A DNA stretch of 14,498 nucleotides from CBFDBF01 sp050287725 (GCA_050287725.1 JBNKCL010000037.1:1-14498), one strand, 5' to 3'; shown: positions 1-10,732, numbered from the stretch's first letter. Translations and numbers: made by a program. The notes: generated from the letters alone by a model not told the origin.

Positions 1-431
<431 letters not shown>

Positions 432-465
432 ACCAGTGAAAGCGGTTTTCGGGCCGCGTTCGTTG

Positions 466-471
466 TAAAAT
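466..471 (+). promoter_or_regulatory. Possible -10 box for ppa, just upstream of the terminator hairpin
   Basis: TAAAAT (5/6 to TATAAT) sits directly before the hppA terminator hairpin. No good -35 is visible at 16-18 bp. It is proposed because the terminator ends 19 bp before the ppa ATG, leaving no room for a promoter in between. Transcription from here would start within the hairpin's 5' arm. This is inference from spacing and a weak motif. Confidence 0.35.
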
Positions 472-473
472 AG

Positions 474-505
474 AAAGAGGTCGGCTATCGCCGACCTCTT
501 TTTTT
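474..505 (+). terminator. Rho-independent terminator after hppA
   Basis: A perfect 12-bp stem, AAAGAGGTCGGC (474-485) pairing with GCCGACCTCTTT (490-501), has a four-base TATC loop and runs into seven T residues (499-505). It lies 43 bp after the hppA stop and only 19 bp before the ppa start codon, so it separates the two pyrophosphatase genes transcriptionally. Confidence 0.9.
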
Positions 506-524
506 CTTTCCGAGGTCAGCAAGC

Positions 525-1073
525 ATGAATCTGGACAGAGTCACCCCAGGGAACAACGCCCCGAACGAGATCAACGTCATCATCGAGATCCCCGCCCACG
601 CCGATCCGGTCAAATATGAACTGGACAAGGAAACGGGGGCCATGTTCGTGGACCGCTTCATGAATACCTCCATGCACTACCCCTGCAACTACGGTTATGT
701 CCCCCACACCCTCTCCAAGGACGGGGACCCGGTGGACGTGCTGGTACTGACCAGCCACCCGCTGATTTCCGGCTCGGTGATCCAGTGCCGGCCGGTGGGT
801 GTGCTGAAGATGACCGATGAATCGGGCGACGACGCCAAGGTGTTGGCGGTGCCCATCGACAAGCTCTCCCGGCTCCATCGCAATGTGCGGGATTTTCGCG
901 ACCTGCCGGAGATCCTGCTGGAGCAGATCGCCCACTTTTTCGAACACTACAAGGACCTGGACGAGGGCAAATGGGTGCGGGTCGAGGGCTGGGGCGGCGT
1001 CGACGAGGCCAAACAGGAGATCCTGGAGAGCATGCAGATGTTCAAGGACGCGCCGGAAACGCCCCACTTCTGA
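525..1073 (+). CDS. ppa: Soluble inorganic pyrophosphatase (family I)
   Basis: Cytoplasmic Mg-dependent enzyme that hydrolyses PPi to two phosphates, pulling biosynthetic reactions such as nucleotide polymerisation and aminoacylation forward. The 182-residue length is typical of bacterial hexameric family I enzymes. The family signature DGDPVDVLV is intact, carrying the metal-binding aspartates. Also seen are the N-terminal EIPAHADPVKYELDKETG block with the conserved Lys and Glu, the MHYPCNYGYVPHT block with active-site tyrosines, and the AVPIDK region. The ATG at 525 has a GAGG 9 bases upstream and gives the usual N-terminus. The gene lies after the hppA terminator and 9 bp before the phosphodiesterase gene, probably cotranscribed with the latter. 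Its pairing with a membrane pyrophosphatase is notable because both enzymes consume the same substrate. Confidence 0.97.
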   Translation: MNLDRVTPGNNAPNEINVIIEIPAHADPVKYELDKETGAMFVDRFMNTSMHYPCNYGYVPHTLSKDGDPVDVLVLTSHPLISGSVIQCRPVGVLKMTDESGDDAKVLAVPIDKLSRLHRNVRDFRDLPEILLEQIAHFFEHYKDLDEGKWVRVEGWGGVDEAKQEILESMQMFKDAPETPHF

Positions 1074-1082
1074 TCCAAGACC

Positions 1083-1628
1083 ATGAAAATCTGCATACTC
1101 TCAGACAGTCACGACCACATCCCTCTGCTGGAGGCGGCCGTGGCCCAGGCCAAAGAGTTGGGCGCGGAGGCGGTGCTGCACTGCGGCGACGTGGTGGCCC
1201 CCAACAGCCTGCGCAACCTGCACCGGTTCGGTCTGCCGATCCATGTGATCCACGGCAACAACACCGGTGACCTCTACACCCTGGGGCAACTGGCGGCCCG
1301 GCCCGACAGCGTGATCCACTATCACGGAATGGACGCCGGCGTGGAGCTGGGGGGACGGCGGATCTTCCTGGTGCACTACCCCCACTACGCCAAGGCCATG
1401 GCCGCCACCGGCGACTGGGATCTGGTGTGCTGCGGCCACAGCCACGCCCTGGCGATCGAGGAGCTCCCCAACATCCGGGGCGGCAACACGCCGCTGGTCA
1501 ATCCCGGCACCGTCGGCGGGGTGGGCCGGGCGCCGGCAACCTATGTGATGGCGGATCTCGACACCCTGCAGTTCGAGGTACACGAACTGTCGAAGAGCAT
1601 CGAATACGACGCGGCGGAGGCGGGCTAG
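1083..1628 (+). CDS. YfcE/MJ0936-family metallophosphoesterase
   Basis: Predicted cytoplasmic metal-dependent phosphodiesterase of the calcineurin-like superfamily, 181 residues, full length for the YfcE/MJ0936 group. All metal-ligand motifs are visible in order: SDSHDH (D and H, residues about 7-12), HCGDV (about 37-41), HGNNTGD (about 59-65), LVHYPHY (His in the middle), and CGHSHA with the two-histidine GHxH motif. Family members act in vitro on bis-pNPP-like model substrates; the physiological substrate is not established, so no specific reaction is claimed. The start at 1083 lacks a clear Shine-Dalgarno sequence but begins right at the first beta strand (MKICILSDSH), and it lies 9 bp after the ppa stop, so translational or operonic coupling to ppa is likely. 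Confidence 0.88.
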   Translation: MKICILSDSHDHIPLLEAAVAQAKELGAEAVLHCGDVVAPNSLRNLHRFGLPIHVIHGNNTGDLYTLGQLAARPDSVIHYHGMDAGVELGGRRIFLVHYPHYAKAMAATGDWDLVCCGHSHALAIEELPNIRGGNTPLVNPGTVGGVGRAPATYVMADLDTLQFEVHELSKSIEYDAAEAG

Positions 1629-1648
1629 GGGCGGGTCCCGGGATTCAC

Positions 1649-1657
1649 TGTTACAAT
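1649..1657 (+). promoter_or_regulatory. Extended -10 promoter for moaC
   Basis: TGTTACAAT is an extended -10 (TG, one base, then TACAAT, 5/6 to consensus). No convincing -35 is present, as is common with extended -10 promoters. Predicted transcription would start near 1664, giving a leader of about 27 bases before the moaC ATG at 1691. It lies in the 62-bp gap after the phosphodiesterase gene. Confidence 0.5.
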
Positions 1658-1690
1658 CCGAGGCAACCGATTCCAACCGGATGCGAGCCC

Positions 1691-2173
1691 ATGAGCAAAC
1701 TGACCCATTTCAACCAGTCCGGCGAGGCCCACATGGTGGATGTCGGCGCCAAGCAGGAGACGGAGCGGACAGCCGTCGCCGAAGGGTGGATTCGGATGCA
1801 GTCCGCCACCCTGGACCTGATCCGGGAGGGCGGCCACAAGAAAGGGGACGTATTGGGGATCGCCCGGGTGGCGGGGATCATGGCGGCCAAGAAAACGCCC
1901 GAACTGATCCCCCTCTGCCACCCCCTCGCCCTCACCCACGTCGAGATCGAACTGACGCCCGAGGCGGAGAGCTCCAGCGTATATTGCCGCACCACCGCCA
2001 AGACCCGCGGGCAGACCGGGGTGGAGATGGAGGCGCTATGCGCCACCCAGACGGCCCTGCTCACCATCTACGACATGTGCAAGGCGGTGGACCGGGGCAT
2101 GCAAATCGACCAAGTGCGGCTGCTGGAGAAATCCGGCGGCAAATCGGGGCACTGGGTCCGGAAAGAGTCCTGA
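1691..2173 (+). CDS. moaC: Cyclic pyranopterin monophosphate synthase MoaC
   Basis: MoaC acts with the radical-SAM enzyme MoaA in the first step of molybdenum cofactor synthesis, converting the 3',8-cyclo-GTP intermediate to cyclic pyranopterin monophosphate. The 160-residue protein matches the family length. Conserved blocks are seen: FNQSGEAHMVDVGAKQETER near the N-terminus, KKTPELIPLCHPL in the middle, GVEMEALCATQTALLTIYDM and CKAVDRGM, and the C-terminal KSGGKSG loop with active-site lysines. The reading frame is open further upstream to 1427, but that extension overlaps the phosphodiesterase gene; MSKLTHF is the family N-terminus. No other molybdenum-cofactor gene is nearby, so moaC is separated from moaA here. 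It is 10 bp upstream of engB and probably cotranscribed with it. Confidence 0.96.
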   Translation: MSKLTHFNQSGEAHMVDVGAKQETERTAVAEGWIRMQSATLDLIREGGHKKGDVLGIARVAGIMAAKKTPELIPLCHPLALTHVEIELTPEAESSSVYCRTTAKTRGQTGVEMEALCATQTALLTIYDMCKAVDRGMQIDQVRLLEKSGGKSGHWVRKES

Positions 2174-2183
2174 TCCCTTCACA

Positions 2184-2798
2184 ATGAATCCCTACTACCA
2201 TCGAGCATCTTTTTTAACCAGCGCCGCCAAGCTCTCCCAATGTCCTGCGGACGAAGGGCTGGAGGTGGCGTTCGCCGGGCGTTCCAACGCCGGCAAGTCC
2301 AGCGCCATCAATGTTCTCTGCCAGCAAAAGTCGCTGGCCCGCACCAGCAAGACCCCGGGGCGCACCCAGCTGCTCAACTTCTTCGCCCTGGACGAGCAGC
2401 GACGGCTGGTGGACCTGCCGGGTTACGGCTATGCCAAGGTGGCGGAGTCGGTGAAGCGCCAGTGGCAGGCGGCCCTGGCGGAGTATCTGGAGGGACGCCG
2501 CTCACTGCGCGGTCTGATCCTGCTGATGGATATCCGTCATCCGCTGAAGGAGTTTGACCAACAGATGCTGGAGTGGAGCCGTCACTTTCAGCTTCCGGTG
2601 CACATCCTGTTGACCAAGGCGGACAAACTGAAGCGGGGAGCGGCCGCCACCGCCCTGCAACAGGTGCGCAAGGCGATCAAACCGTTCTCGGGGCTGGTGA
2701 GCGTACAGCTCTTCTCCGCCCTGAACCGCCAGGGGATCGACGAGGCCCACGCCCTGCTGGACCGCTGGCTGGAACTGTCCGAACCGGCCCAGGAGTGA
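2184..2798 (+). CDS. engB: Ribosome-biogenesis GTPase EngB (YihA/YsxC)
   Basis: Small Ras-like GTPase needed for late assembly of the 50S ribosomal subunit. The 204-residue protein carries the complete GTPase motif set: G1 GRSNAGKSS (about residues 33-41), a G2 threonine in the TPGRTQLLNFF block, G3 DLPGYG (about 78-83), G4 TKAD (about 148-151), and a G5-like FSALNRQG near the C-terminus. The N-terminal ATSFL-type lead here reads YYHRASFLTSAA, as expected for gammaproteobacterial YihA. The gene starts 10 bp after the moaC stop. It converges on polA across an 854-bp spacer; the polA/engB neighbourhood is conserved in E. coli and Pseudomonas. The first copy of a 40-bp repeat begins 9 bp past its stop. 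Confidence 0.97.
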   Translation: MNPYYHRASFLTSAAKLSQCPADEGLEVAFAGRSNAGKSSAINVLCQQKSLARTSKTPGRTQLLNFFALDEQRRLVDLPGYGYAKVAESVKRQWQAALAEYLEGRRSLRGLILLMDIRHPLKEFDQQMLEWSRHFQLPVHILLTKADKLKRGAAATALQQVRKAIKPFSGLVSVQLFSALNRQGIDEAHALLDRWLELSEPAQE

Positions 2799-2806
2799 GC
2801 GTTGCC

Positions 2807-2846
2807 GCGATAACGCCGCCCAGGAGAAAAAGATCAATTTTGAGAT
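2807..2846 (+). repeat. 40-bp direct repeat, copy 1 (after engB)
   Basis: This 40-base segment matches 3609-3648 at 35 of 40 positions with no gap. It begins with GCGATAACGC, identical in both, and ends with the identical 19-mer AAAAGATCAATTTTGAGAT (2828-2846). A TGAGC upstream of both copies (2796-2800 and 3593-3597) may extend the similarity back to the engB stop codon itself. Confidence 0.85.
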
Positions 2847-2850
2847 TCAT

Positions 2851-2899
2851 CGCCGCTCCTGCGCATCCCTGCGCCCGCGGCGTACCGTACATCCTGTAC
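2851..2899. repeat. Cluster of short dyads
   Basis: CGCCGC (2851-2856) pairs with GCGGCG (2877-2882), enclosing GCGC-containing sequence, and is followed at once by the perfect dyad GTACA-TCC-TGTAC (2887-2899). The compact arrangement of two dyads resembles dispersed palindromic elements of gammaproteobacteria, but no second copy occurs in this window, so the class is not assigned. Confidence 0.45.
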
Positions 2900-2908
2900 A
2901 TAAAAGAA

Positions 2909-2970
2909 GATCCCGGCGCCGAAGGGGAGTAACAGCAGCCGGGATCAGAACACCCGACAAAGTGGTCGGG
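2909..2970 (+). ncRNA. Tandem-hairpin segment, possible structured RNA
   Basis: Two hairpins follow each other with only six bases between. Stem 1 is a perfect 9 bp, GATCCCGGC (2909-2917) with GCCGGGATC (2938-2946), closing a 20-base loop that contains GGGGAGTAACAGC. Stem 2 is a perfect 6 bp, CCCGAC (2953-2958) with GTCGGG (2965-2970), followed by CTTTA, a poor T-run. It lies in the spacer that carries an sRNA gene in other gammaproteobacteria. No good promoter is seen; transcription and function are inference. Confidence 0.3.
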
Positions 2971-3311
2971 CTTTACGACCGCCTGGGGAATGGCGGCCGA
3001 AGCGTCCGTCGACGCATAATCCTGTTGACCCGGGGGATTGCAAAAAAGTTCCGGCCAGCGCCCTGCCAAATCCCATCCCCGTAATATGGAAATCCCGCAC
3101 CCTCTTTTCCCCGCCGCATCAAGCGCCTGGTGGCCGCGATTTCCTGACCGGAATTACCCTTCGCGGCTCGTAGCACCGCCTCGTATTGCAAGGTCCAGAC
3201 CGGATACTGCACCGAGGAAAACGCAGCAATACCTGGGTTAGCATCAAACTCAAAATTAGAGATTTTTCTTTCAGGCAAGGCTAGAGCCTTCCGAAAAGCG
3301 GGGTTTACAAG

Positions 3312-3584
3312 GAGAGCCTATCTCATAATCCCCCGCGGTCGCGACCATGGCGATTTTCTTTCAGGGCGCGACGCGTTGAGCGAAGTGTAGCCCATGCTAC
3401 ATGAGCGAGACGCAACAAAGCCATGGATGAAAAGCGCCCGGTCCCCAAGGGGTTGCGTCCGAAATGCGCGCCTGCGGTGTTGCACCGCTTGCCCGTACAG
3501 TAAGTACTGTGCTGCGTGGTGCGCCTTGCAGCCACACATTTCGGGCTGCAACGCGACTCGCGAGGAATTATGAGATAGGTTCTC
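3312..3584. mobile_element. MITE-like element with terminal inverted repeats
   Basis: The 273-bp unit is bounded by inverted repeats GAGARCCTATCTCATAAT (left 3312-3329, right 3567-3584), matching at 17 of 18 positions, with similarity continuing one or two bases inward. The interior folds as two imperfect hairpins: arms 3374-3391 and 3396-3412 around the perfect GTAGC-CCAT-GCTAC core, and outer arms 3452-3466 and 3537-3552 around the perfect apex ACAGTA-AG-TACTGT (3497-3510). No transposase is encoded; an open minus-strand frame through it is a by-product. No target-site duplication is obvious (left flank TTACAAG, right flank TAAGTAA). It is probably a non-autonomous derivative of an insertion sequence with the same ends; the parent family is not assigned. 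Confidence 0.72.
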
Positions 3585-3608
3585 TAAGTAAATGAGCATT
3601 TGAGGAAG

Positions 3609-3648
3609 GCGATAACGCAGCCTGGAAGGAAAAGATCAATTTTGAGAT
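3609..3648 (+). repeat. 40-bp direct repeat, copy 2 (next to the polA stop)
   Basis: This is the second copy of the repeat at 2807-2846 (35/40 identical), in the same orientation and 802 bp downstream. It ends four bases before the complement of the polA stop codon (3653-3655). Together the copies bracket almost the whole engB-polA spacer, including the MITE-like element. Confidence 0.85.
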
Positions 3649-3652
3649 GGTG

Positions 3653-6361
3653 CTAGTGGGCCTCGTCCCAATTCTTCCCCACCCCCACATCCACCACCAG
3701 CGGGATTTGCAACTCGGCGGCCCCCTCCATGAATCCCCGGATCTGTTCGCAGGCGGCGTCCACCGCATCCTTCCGCACCTCGAACACCAGTTCGTCGTGC
3801 ACTTGCATGATCATGCGCACCGCCGGGTGTTCTTCCCGAATCCAGCGGTCCAGCCCCAGCATCGCCCGCTTGATGATGTCGGAGGCGGTGCCCTGCATCG
3901 GGGCGTTGATGGCGGTGCGTTCGGCGGCCGCCCGCAGCTGGCCGTTGCGGGAGTTGATCTCCGGCAGGTAGAGACGGCGGCCGAACAGGGTCTCCACATA
4001 GCCCCGGTCGTGGGCGGTCAACCGGATCTCGTCCATGAACGCCTTCACCCCGGGGTAGCGCTCGAAATAGAGATCCACATAGCTCTGGGCCTCGCCCCGT
4101 CCGATCCCGAGCTGGCGCGCCAGCCCGAAGGCGGACATGCCGTAGATCAGCCCGAAGTTGATCGCCTTGGCGGAGCGCCGCTGTTCGGCGGTGACCGCCT
4201 CCAGCTCGCCGTCCGCGAACACCTCGGCGGCGGTGGCGCGATGGATGTCCAGACCCTCCGCGAACGCCTGCAGCAACGCCGCGTCCCCGGAGAGGTGCGC
4301 CATGATCCGCAACTCGATCTGGGAGTAGTCCGCCGCCACCATGGCCCATCCCTCCTCCGGGATGAAGGCCTGACGGATGCGCCGTCCCTCCTCGGTGCGC
4401 ACCGGGATGTTCTGGAGATTGGGATCGGAGGAGGAGAGCCGCCCGGTGGCGGCCACCGCCTGATGATAAGAGGTGTGCACCCGCCCGGAGACCGGACTCA
4501 CCATCTCCGGCAGCTTGTCGGTGTAGGTGGACTTGAGCTTGCTCATGGCCCGGTGCTCCAGGATCACCGACGGCAGTTCGTGGCCCTGCTCCGCCAGTTC
4601 CACCAGCACCGACTCCGCGGTGGAGGGGGCGCCCTTCGGCGTCTTGGAGATCACCGGCAGGTCGAGCTCGTTGAAGAACACCTCGCCGATCTGTTTCGGC
4701 GAACTCAGGTTGAAGCTGTGACCGGCGATCTCGTAGGCGTGCTGTTCCAGCTTGTGCATCTTCTTCGCCAGCTCGTGGCTCTGTTTGTTCAGCAGCGCGG
4801 TATCGATGCGCACCCCGGTCCGCTCCATGCGGGAGAGCACCGGAACCAGCGGCATCTCGATCTCCCGGAACAGCGCGGCCAGTCGCGGTTCTTTTTCCAG
4901 CCGCGGCCACAACGCCCGGTGCAACCGCAGGGTGACGTCGGCGTCTTCCGCCGCATAGGGGGCCGCCTGCTCCAGCGGGATCTGATCGAAGGTGAGCTGC
5001 TTGCTCCCCTTGCCGGCGATCTCCTCGAACCGGATGGTCTTATATTCGAGATAGCGCTCCGCCAGCGAATCCATATCGTGGCGGGTGGCGGTGGAGTCCA
5101 CCACGTAGGACTCCAGCATGGTGTCGAATGCGATCCCCCGCATCTCGATGTCGTAGCGGGCCAGGACGCTCATGTCGTATTTCAGGTTCTGCCCCAGCTT
5201 GGGCCGCTTTGGGTCCTCCAGCAGCGGTTTCAGCTCCGCCAGCACCCACTCCCGTTGCAGCTGCTCCGGCGCCCCCGGATCGATGTGCGCCAGCGGCACA
5301 TAGGCGGCCTTCCCCGGCTCCACCGCAAACGACACCCCCACCACCTCGGCGCGCATGTAGTCGAGGCTGGTGGTCTCGGTGTCGAAGGCGAACAGCCGCG
5401 CCTTCTTCAGTTTCTCCAGCCAGCGGCGGAACTGTTGTTTCGTCAGCACCGTCTCGTAGGCCGCCGCGACCGCCTCTTCGGCCGCCGCCGGCTGCTCGCC
5501 TGCATCCGCCGCGCCCAGGCTATCCAGCAACCGTTTCGACTCCAGCCAGGTGTAGAACTCCCGCAGCTTCGGCAGATCGGGGTCCCCGGGCTTCAGGTCT
5601 TTGGGGCCGACCTGGAGCGCCACATCCAGTTTGATGGTGGTCAATTCCCGCGCCAGCGGCAACTGCTCCAGGGAGGCGCGCAGGTTTTCCCCCACCTTGC
5701 CTTTGATCTCGTCGGCGTGGGCCACCAGGTTGTCCAGGTCGCCGTACTCCGCCAGCCACTTGGCGGCGGTCTTGGGGCCGCAGCCGGGTACGCCGGGGAT
5801 GTTGTCGGAGGTGTCCCCCACCAGCGCCAGATAGTCGATGATCTGCTCCGGCGTCACCCCGAACTTCTCCCTCACCCCAGCCCGGTCGGTGAGGGTGTCG
5901 GACATGGTGTTGATCAGGGTGGTACGGTCATCCACCAGCTGCGCCAGATCCTTGTCCCCGGTGGAGATCAGGGTCTCCATGCCGGCCGCCTCCGCCCGAC
6001 GTGCCAGGGTGCCGATCACATCGTCCGCCTCCACCCCCTCCAGGATCAGCAGCGGCACCCCCTGAGCGCGGATGATGTCGTGCAGCGGCTGGATCTGGGA
6101 GCGCAACTCGTCCGGCATGGGGGGGCGATTGACCTTGTACTCCGGATAGAGCGCATTGCGGAAGCTGCCGCCCGGCGCATCGAACACCACCGCCAGATAC
6201 TCCGGCTCGTACTCCGCGATCAGCTTGCGCAGCATATTGAGCACCCCCACCACCGCACCGGTGGGCTCGCCGCGGGAGTTGGTGAGCGGCGGCAGGGCGT
6301 GGTAGGCGCGAAACAGGTAGGAGGAGCCGTCCACCAGGACGAAAGGCTTCGATTTTCCCAT
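3653..6361 (-). CDS. polA: DNA polymerase I
   Basis: Cytoplasmic repair and Okazaki-fragment polymerase with 5'-3' exonuclease, 3'-5' exonuclease and polymerase domains, all present in the 902-residue protein. The 5' nuclease occupies roughly residues 1-290 (LVDGSSYLFRAYHALPP, VGDTSDNIPGVPGCGPKTA). The proofreading site FDTETTSLD has Asp327 and Glu329, equivalent to E. coli Asp355/Glu357. Polymerase motif A is DYSQIELR (about 679), motif B is RRSAKAINFGLIYG, and motif C is VHDE with Asp856/Glu857. The frame stays open 26 codons upstream to 6439, but the MGKSKPFVLVDGSSYLFRAYHALPP start at 6361 matches the family N-terminus; neither start has a strong ribosome site. The gene is convergent with engB and divergent from metH, so it is probably transcribed alone. 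Confidence 0.97.
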   Translation of the reverse strand: MGKSKPFVLVDGSSYLFRAYHALPPLTNSRGEPTGAVVGVLNMLRKLIAEYEPEYLAVVFDAPGGSFRNALYPEYKVNRPPMPDELRSQIQPLHDIIRAQGVPLLILEGVEADDVIGTLARRAEAAGMETLISTGDKDLAQLVDDRTTLINTMSDTLTDRAGVREKFGVTPEQIIDYLALVGDTSDNIPGVPGCGPKTAAKWLAEYGDLDNLVAHADEIKGKVGENLRASLEQLPLARELTTIKLDVALQVGPKDLKPGDPDLPKLREFYTWLESKRLLDSLGAADAGEQPAAAEEAVAAAYETVLTKQQFRRWLEKLKKARLFAFDTETTSLDYMRAEVVGVSFAVEPGKAAYVPLAHIDPGAPEQLQREWVLAELKPLLEDPKRPKLGQNLKYDMSVLARYDIEMRGIAFDTMLESYVVDSTATRHDMDSLAERYLEYKTIRFEEIAGKGSKQLTFDQIPLEQAAPYAAEDADVTLRLHRALWPRLEKEPRLAALFREIEMPLVPVLSRMERTGVRIDTALLNKQSHELAKKMHKLEQHAYEIAGHSFNLSSPKQIGEVFFNELDLPVISKTPKGAPSTAESVLVELAEQGHELPSVILEHRAMSKLKSTYTDKLPEMVSPVSGRVHTSYHQAVAATGRLSSSDPNLQNIPVRTEEGRRIRQAFIPEEGWAMVAADYSQIELRIMAHLSGDAALLQAFAEGLDIHRATAAEVFADGELEAVTAEQRRSAKAINFGLIYGMSAFGLARQLGIGRGEAQSYVDLYFERYPGVKAFMDEIRLTAHDRGYVETLFGRRLYLPEINSRNGQLRAAAERTAINAPMQGTASDIIKRAMLGLDRWIREEHPAVRMIMQVHDELVFEVRKDAVDAACEQIRGFMEGAAELQIPLVVDVGVGKNWDEAH

Positions 6362-6489
6362 GGCGTGATATCGTGTTCCCGTGAAAAAAGGTCTGACGGA
6401 TGCGTGTCCGCCCCATTTTAACGCCGTATCGTACCGCATGAGGGTTTTTCAACCGCCCGGTTAATTTCCACCCCGTCCCCCCAAGCCAC

Positions 6490-6495
6490 TATAAT
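6490..6495 (+). promoter_or_regulatory. -10 box, candidate metH promoter
   Basis: A perfect TATAAT lies 31 bp before the metH ATG in the 165-bp polA-metH divergent gap. The best -35 is TTTCCA (6465-6470, 4/6) at a wide 19-bp spacing. I saw no cobalamin or SAM riboswitch features, and the roughly 30-base leader implied by this promoter would be too short for one. Confidence 0.45.
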
Positions 6496-6526
6496 AGGTC
6501 GCCTTTTCGCACTACCGGACGATTCC

Positions 6527-10189
<3,663 letters not shown>

Positions 10190-10206
10190 CTGCCCGCTTC
10201 GGGCAG
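10190..10206 (+). terminator. Hairpin immediately after the metH stop
   Basis: A perfect 7-bp stem, CTGCCCG (10190-10196) with CGGGCAG (10200-10206) and a CTT loop, begins at the base after the metH TAA. No T-run follows, so it may stabilise the 3' end or act as a weak terminator rather than a classical intrinsic one. Confidence 0.5.
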
Positions 10207-10307
10207 AGCGCTTCCCGGAAACTCATATGGCGGGCGATGGAGCGCCCATTATATACTTGCGCACCGTCCGGCTTCCGGGTCATGTATCGCGCTTCCGCCG
10301 CACCTGT

Positions 10308-10658
10308 ATGAATCCCATTTTTGTCTCCGCCTCCCTGCTGATCGTCAGCAACGTCTTCATGACCTTTGCCTGGTATGCGCATCTAAAAACACTGAACGAA
10401 AAGCCCTGGATCATCGCCGCGCTGGTGAGTTGGGGTGTTGCCATGCTGGAGTATCTGTTCCAGGTTCCGGCAAACCGCATCGGCTACACCGCCCTCTCGG
10501 TCGGGCAATTGAAAATCATGCAGGAGGTGATCGCCCTGTCGGTATTCGTGCCTTTTTCCATTCTGTATCTGAAGGAGCCGGTGAAATTGGACTACCTGTG
10601 GGCGGGGTTCTGTATGGTGGGCGCGGTGTTCTTCATGTTCCGGGGCAAGTTAGTATAA
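10308..10658 (+). CDS. DUF486 / DMT-like small membrane protein
   Basis: A 116-residue inner-membrane protein of the DUF486 (DMT-like) family with four predicted helices: about residues 4-24 (IFVSASLLIVSNVFMTFAWY), 35-52, 65-85 and 93-112 (LWAGFCMVGAVFFMF). Topology and length resemble EmrE-type small transporters, but DUF486 members have no established substrate, so transport is only a family-level suggestion. Conserved-looking polar positions are in AWYAHLK, EYLFQVPANRIG and SVGQLKIMQEV. The frame is open upstream to 10227, but MNPIFV places the ATG just before the first helix. It follows metH by 118 bp; TATACT at 10252-10257 may be its -10. A TATAAT overlapping its stop may serve the next gene. 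Confidence 0.82.
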   Translation: MNPIFVSASLLIVSNVFMTFAWYAHLKTLNEKPWIIAALVSWGVAMLEYLFQVPANRIGYTALSVGQLKIMQEVIALSVFVPFSILYLKEPVKLDYLWAGFCMVGAVFFMFRGKLV

Positions 10659-10659
10659 T
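10654..10659 (+). promoter_or_regulatory. -10 box overlapping the DUF486 stop codon
   Basis: A perfect TATAAT spans the last codon and stop of the DUF486 gene, 73 bp before the ATG of the STAS-like gene. No clear -35 is seen at standard spacing. It could give the STAS-like gene its own transcript. Confidence 0.4.
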
Positions 10660-10732
10660 CACCGAATCAAAACCCGCTCAGCGTCGCCCAAACGCAGACT
10701 CCCATGCGGGACAATGAATCCGGGGAACATTG

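Larger units (their letters stand above)
2799..3652. other. 854-bp spacer between convergent engB and polA, no credible protein gene
   Basis: The spacer contains, in order, direct repeat copy 1, a dyad cluster (2851-2899), two tandem hairpins (2909-2970), about 340 bp with little recognisable structure apart from a small perfect palindrome at 3277-3290 (AAGGCT, AG, AGCCTT), a MITE-like element (3312-3584), and direct repeat copy 2. Short open frames exist on both strands but lack ribosome sites, domain content or recognisable family sequence. In E. coli the equivalent gap holds the sRNA Spot 42 (spf) and in P. aeruginosa the sRNA ErsA; no homologue could be identified by eye. No strong hairpin-plus-T-run terminator is visible for either engB or polA. 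Confidence 0.7.

Noticed and set aside
2973..3278. A 101-residue minus-strand open frame in the engB-polA spacer
   Set aside because: No convincing ribosome site, no recognisable family, and an Arg-rich C-terminal half typical of non-coding GC-rich DNA. A degraded gene cannot be fully excluded.
3318..3599. A 93-residue minus-strand open frame through the MITE-like element
   Set aside because: It runs through both terminal inverted repeats and both hairpins, has no ribosome site or domain, and fits a non-coding element better.
3647..6421. A 924-residue plus-strand open frame opposite polA
   Set aside because: It is the antisense of a fully motif-supported DNA polymerase I. Its sequence is His/Arg/Leu-rich with no domain, as expected from the complement of GC-rich codons.
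6362..6439. 26-codon N-terminal extension of polA
   Set aside because: The extension has no similarity to PolA N-termini; known family members begin right at the LVDGSSYLFRAYHA segment, which the start at 6361 provides.
6362..6526. Riboswitch upstream of metH
   Set aside because: The divergent gap is 165 bp and a perfect -10 lies only 31 bp from the start codon. I saw no cobalamin-box or SAM-riboswitch pattern.
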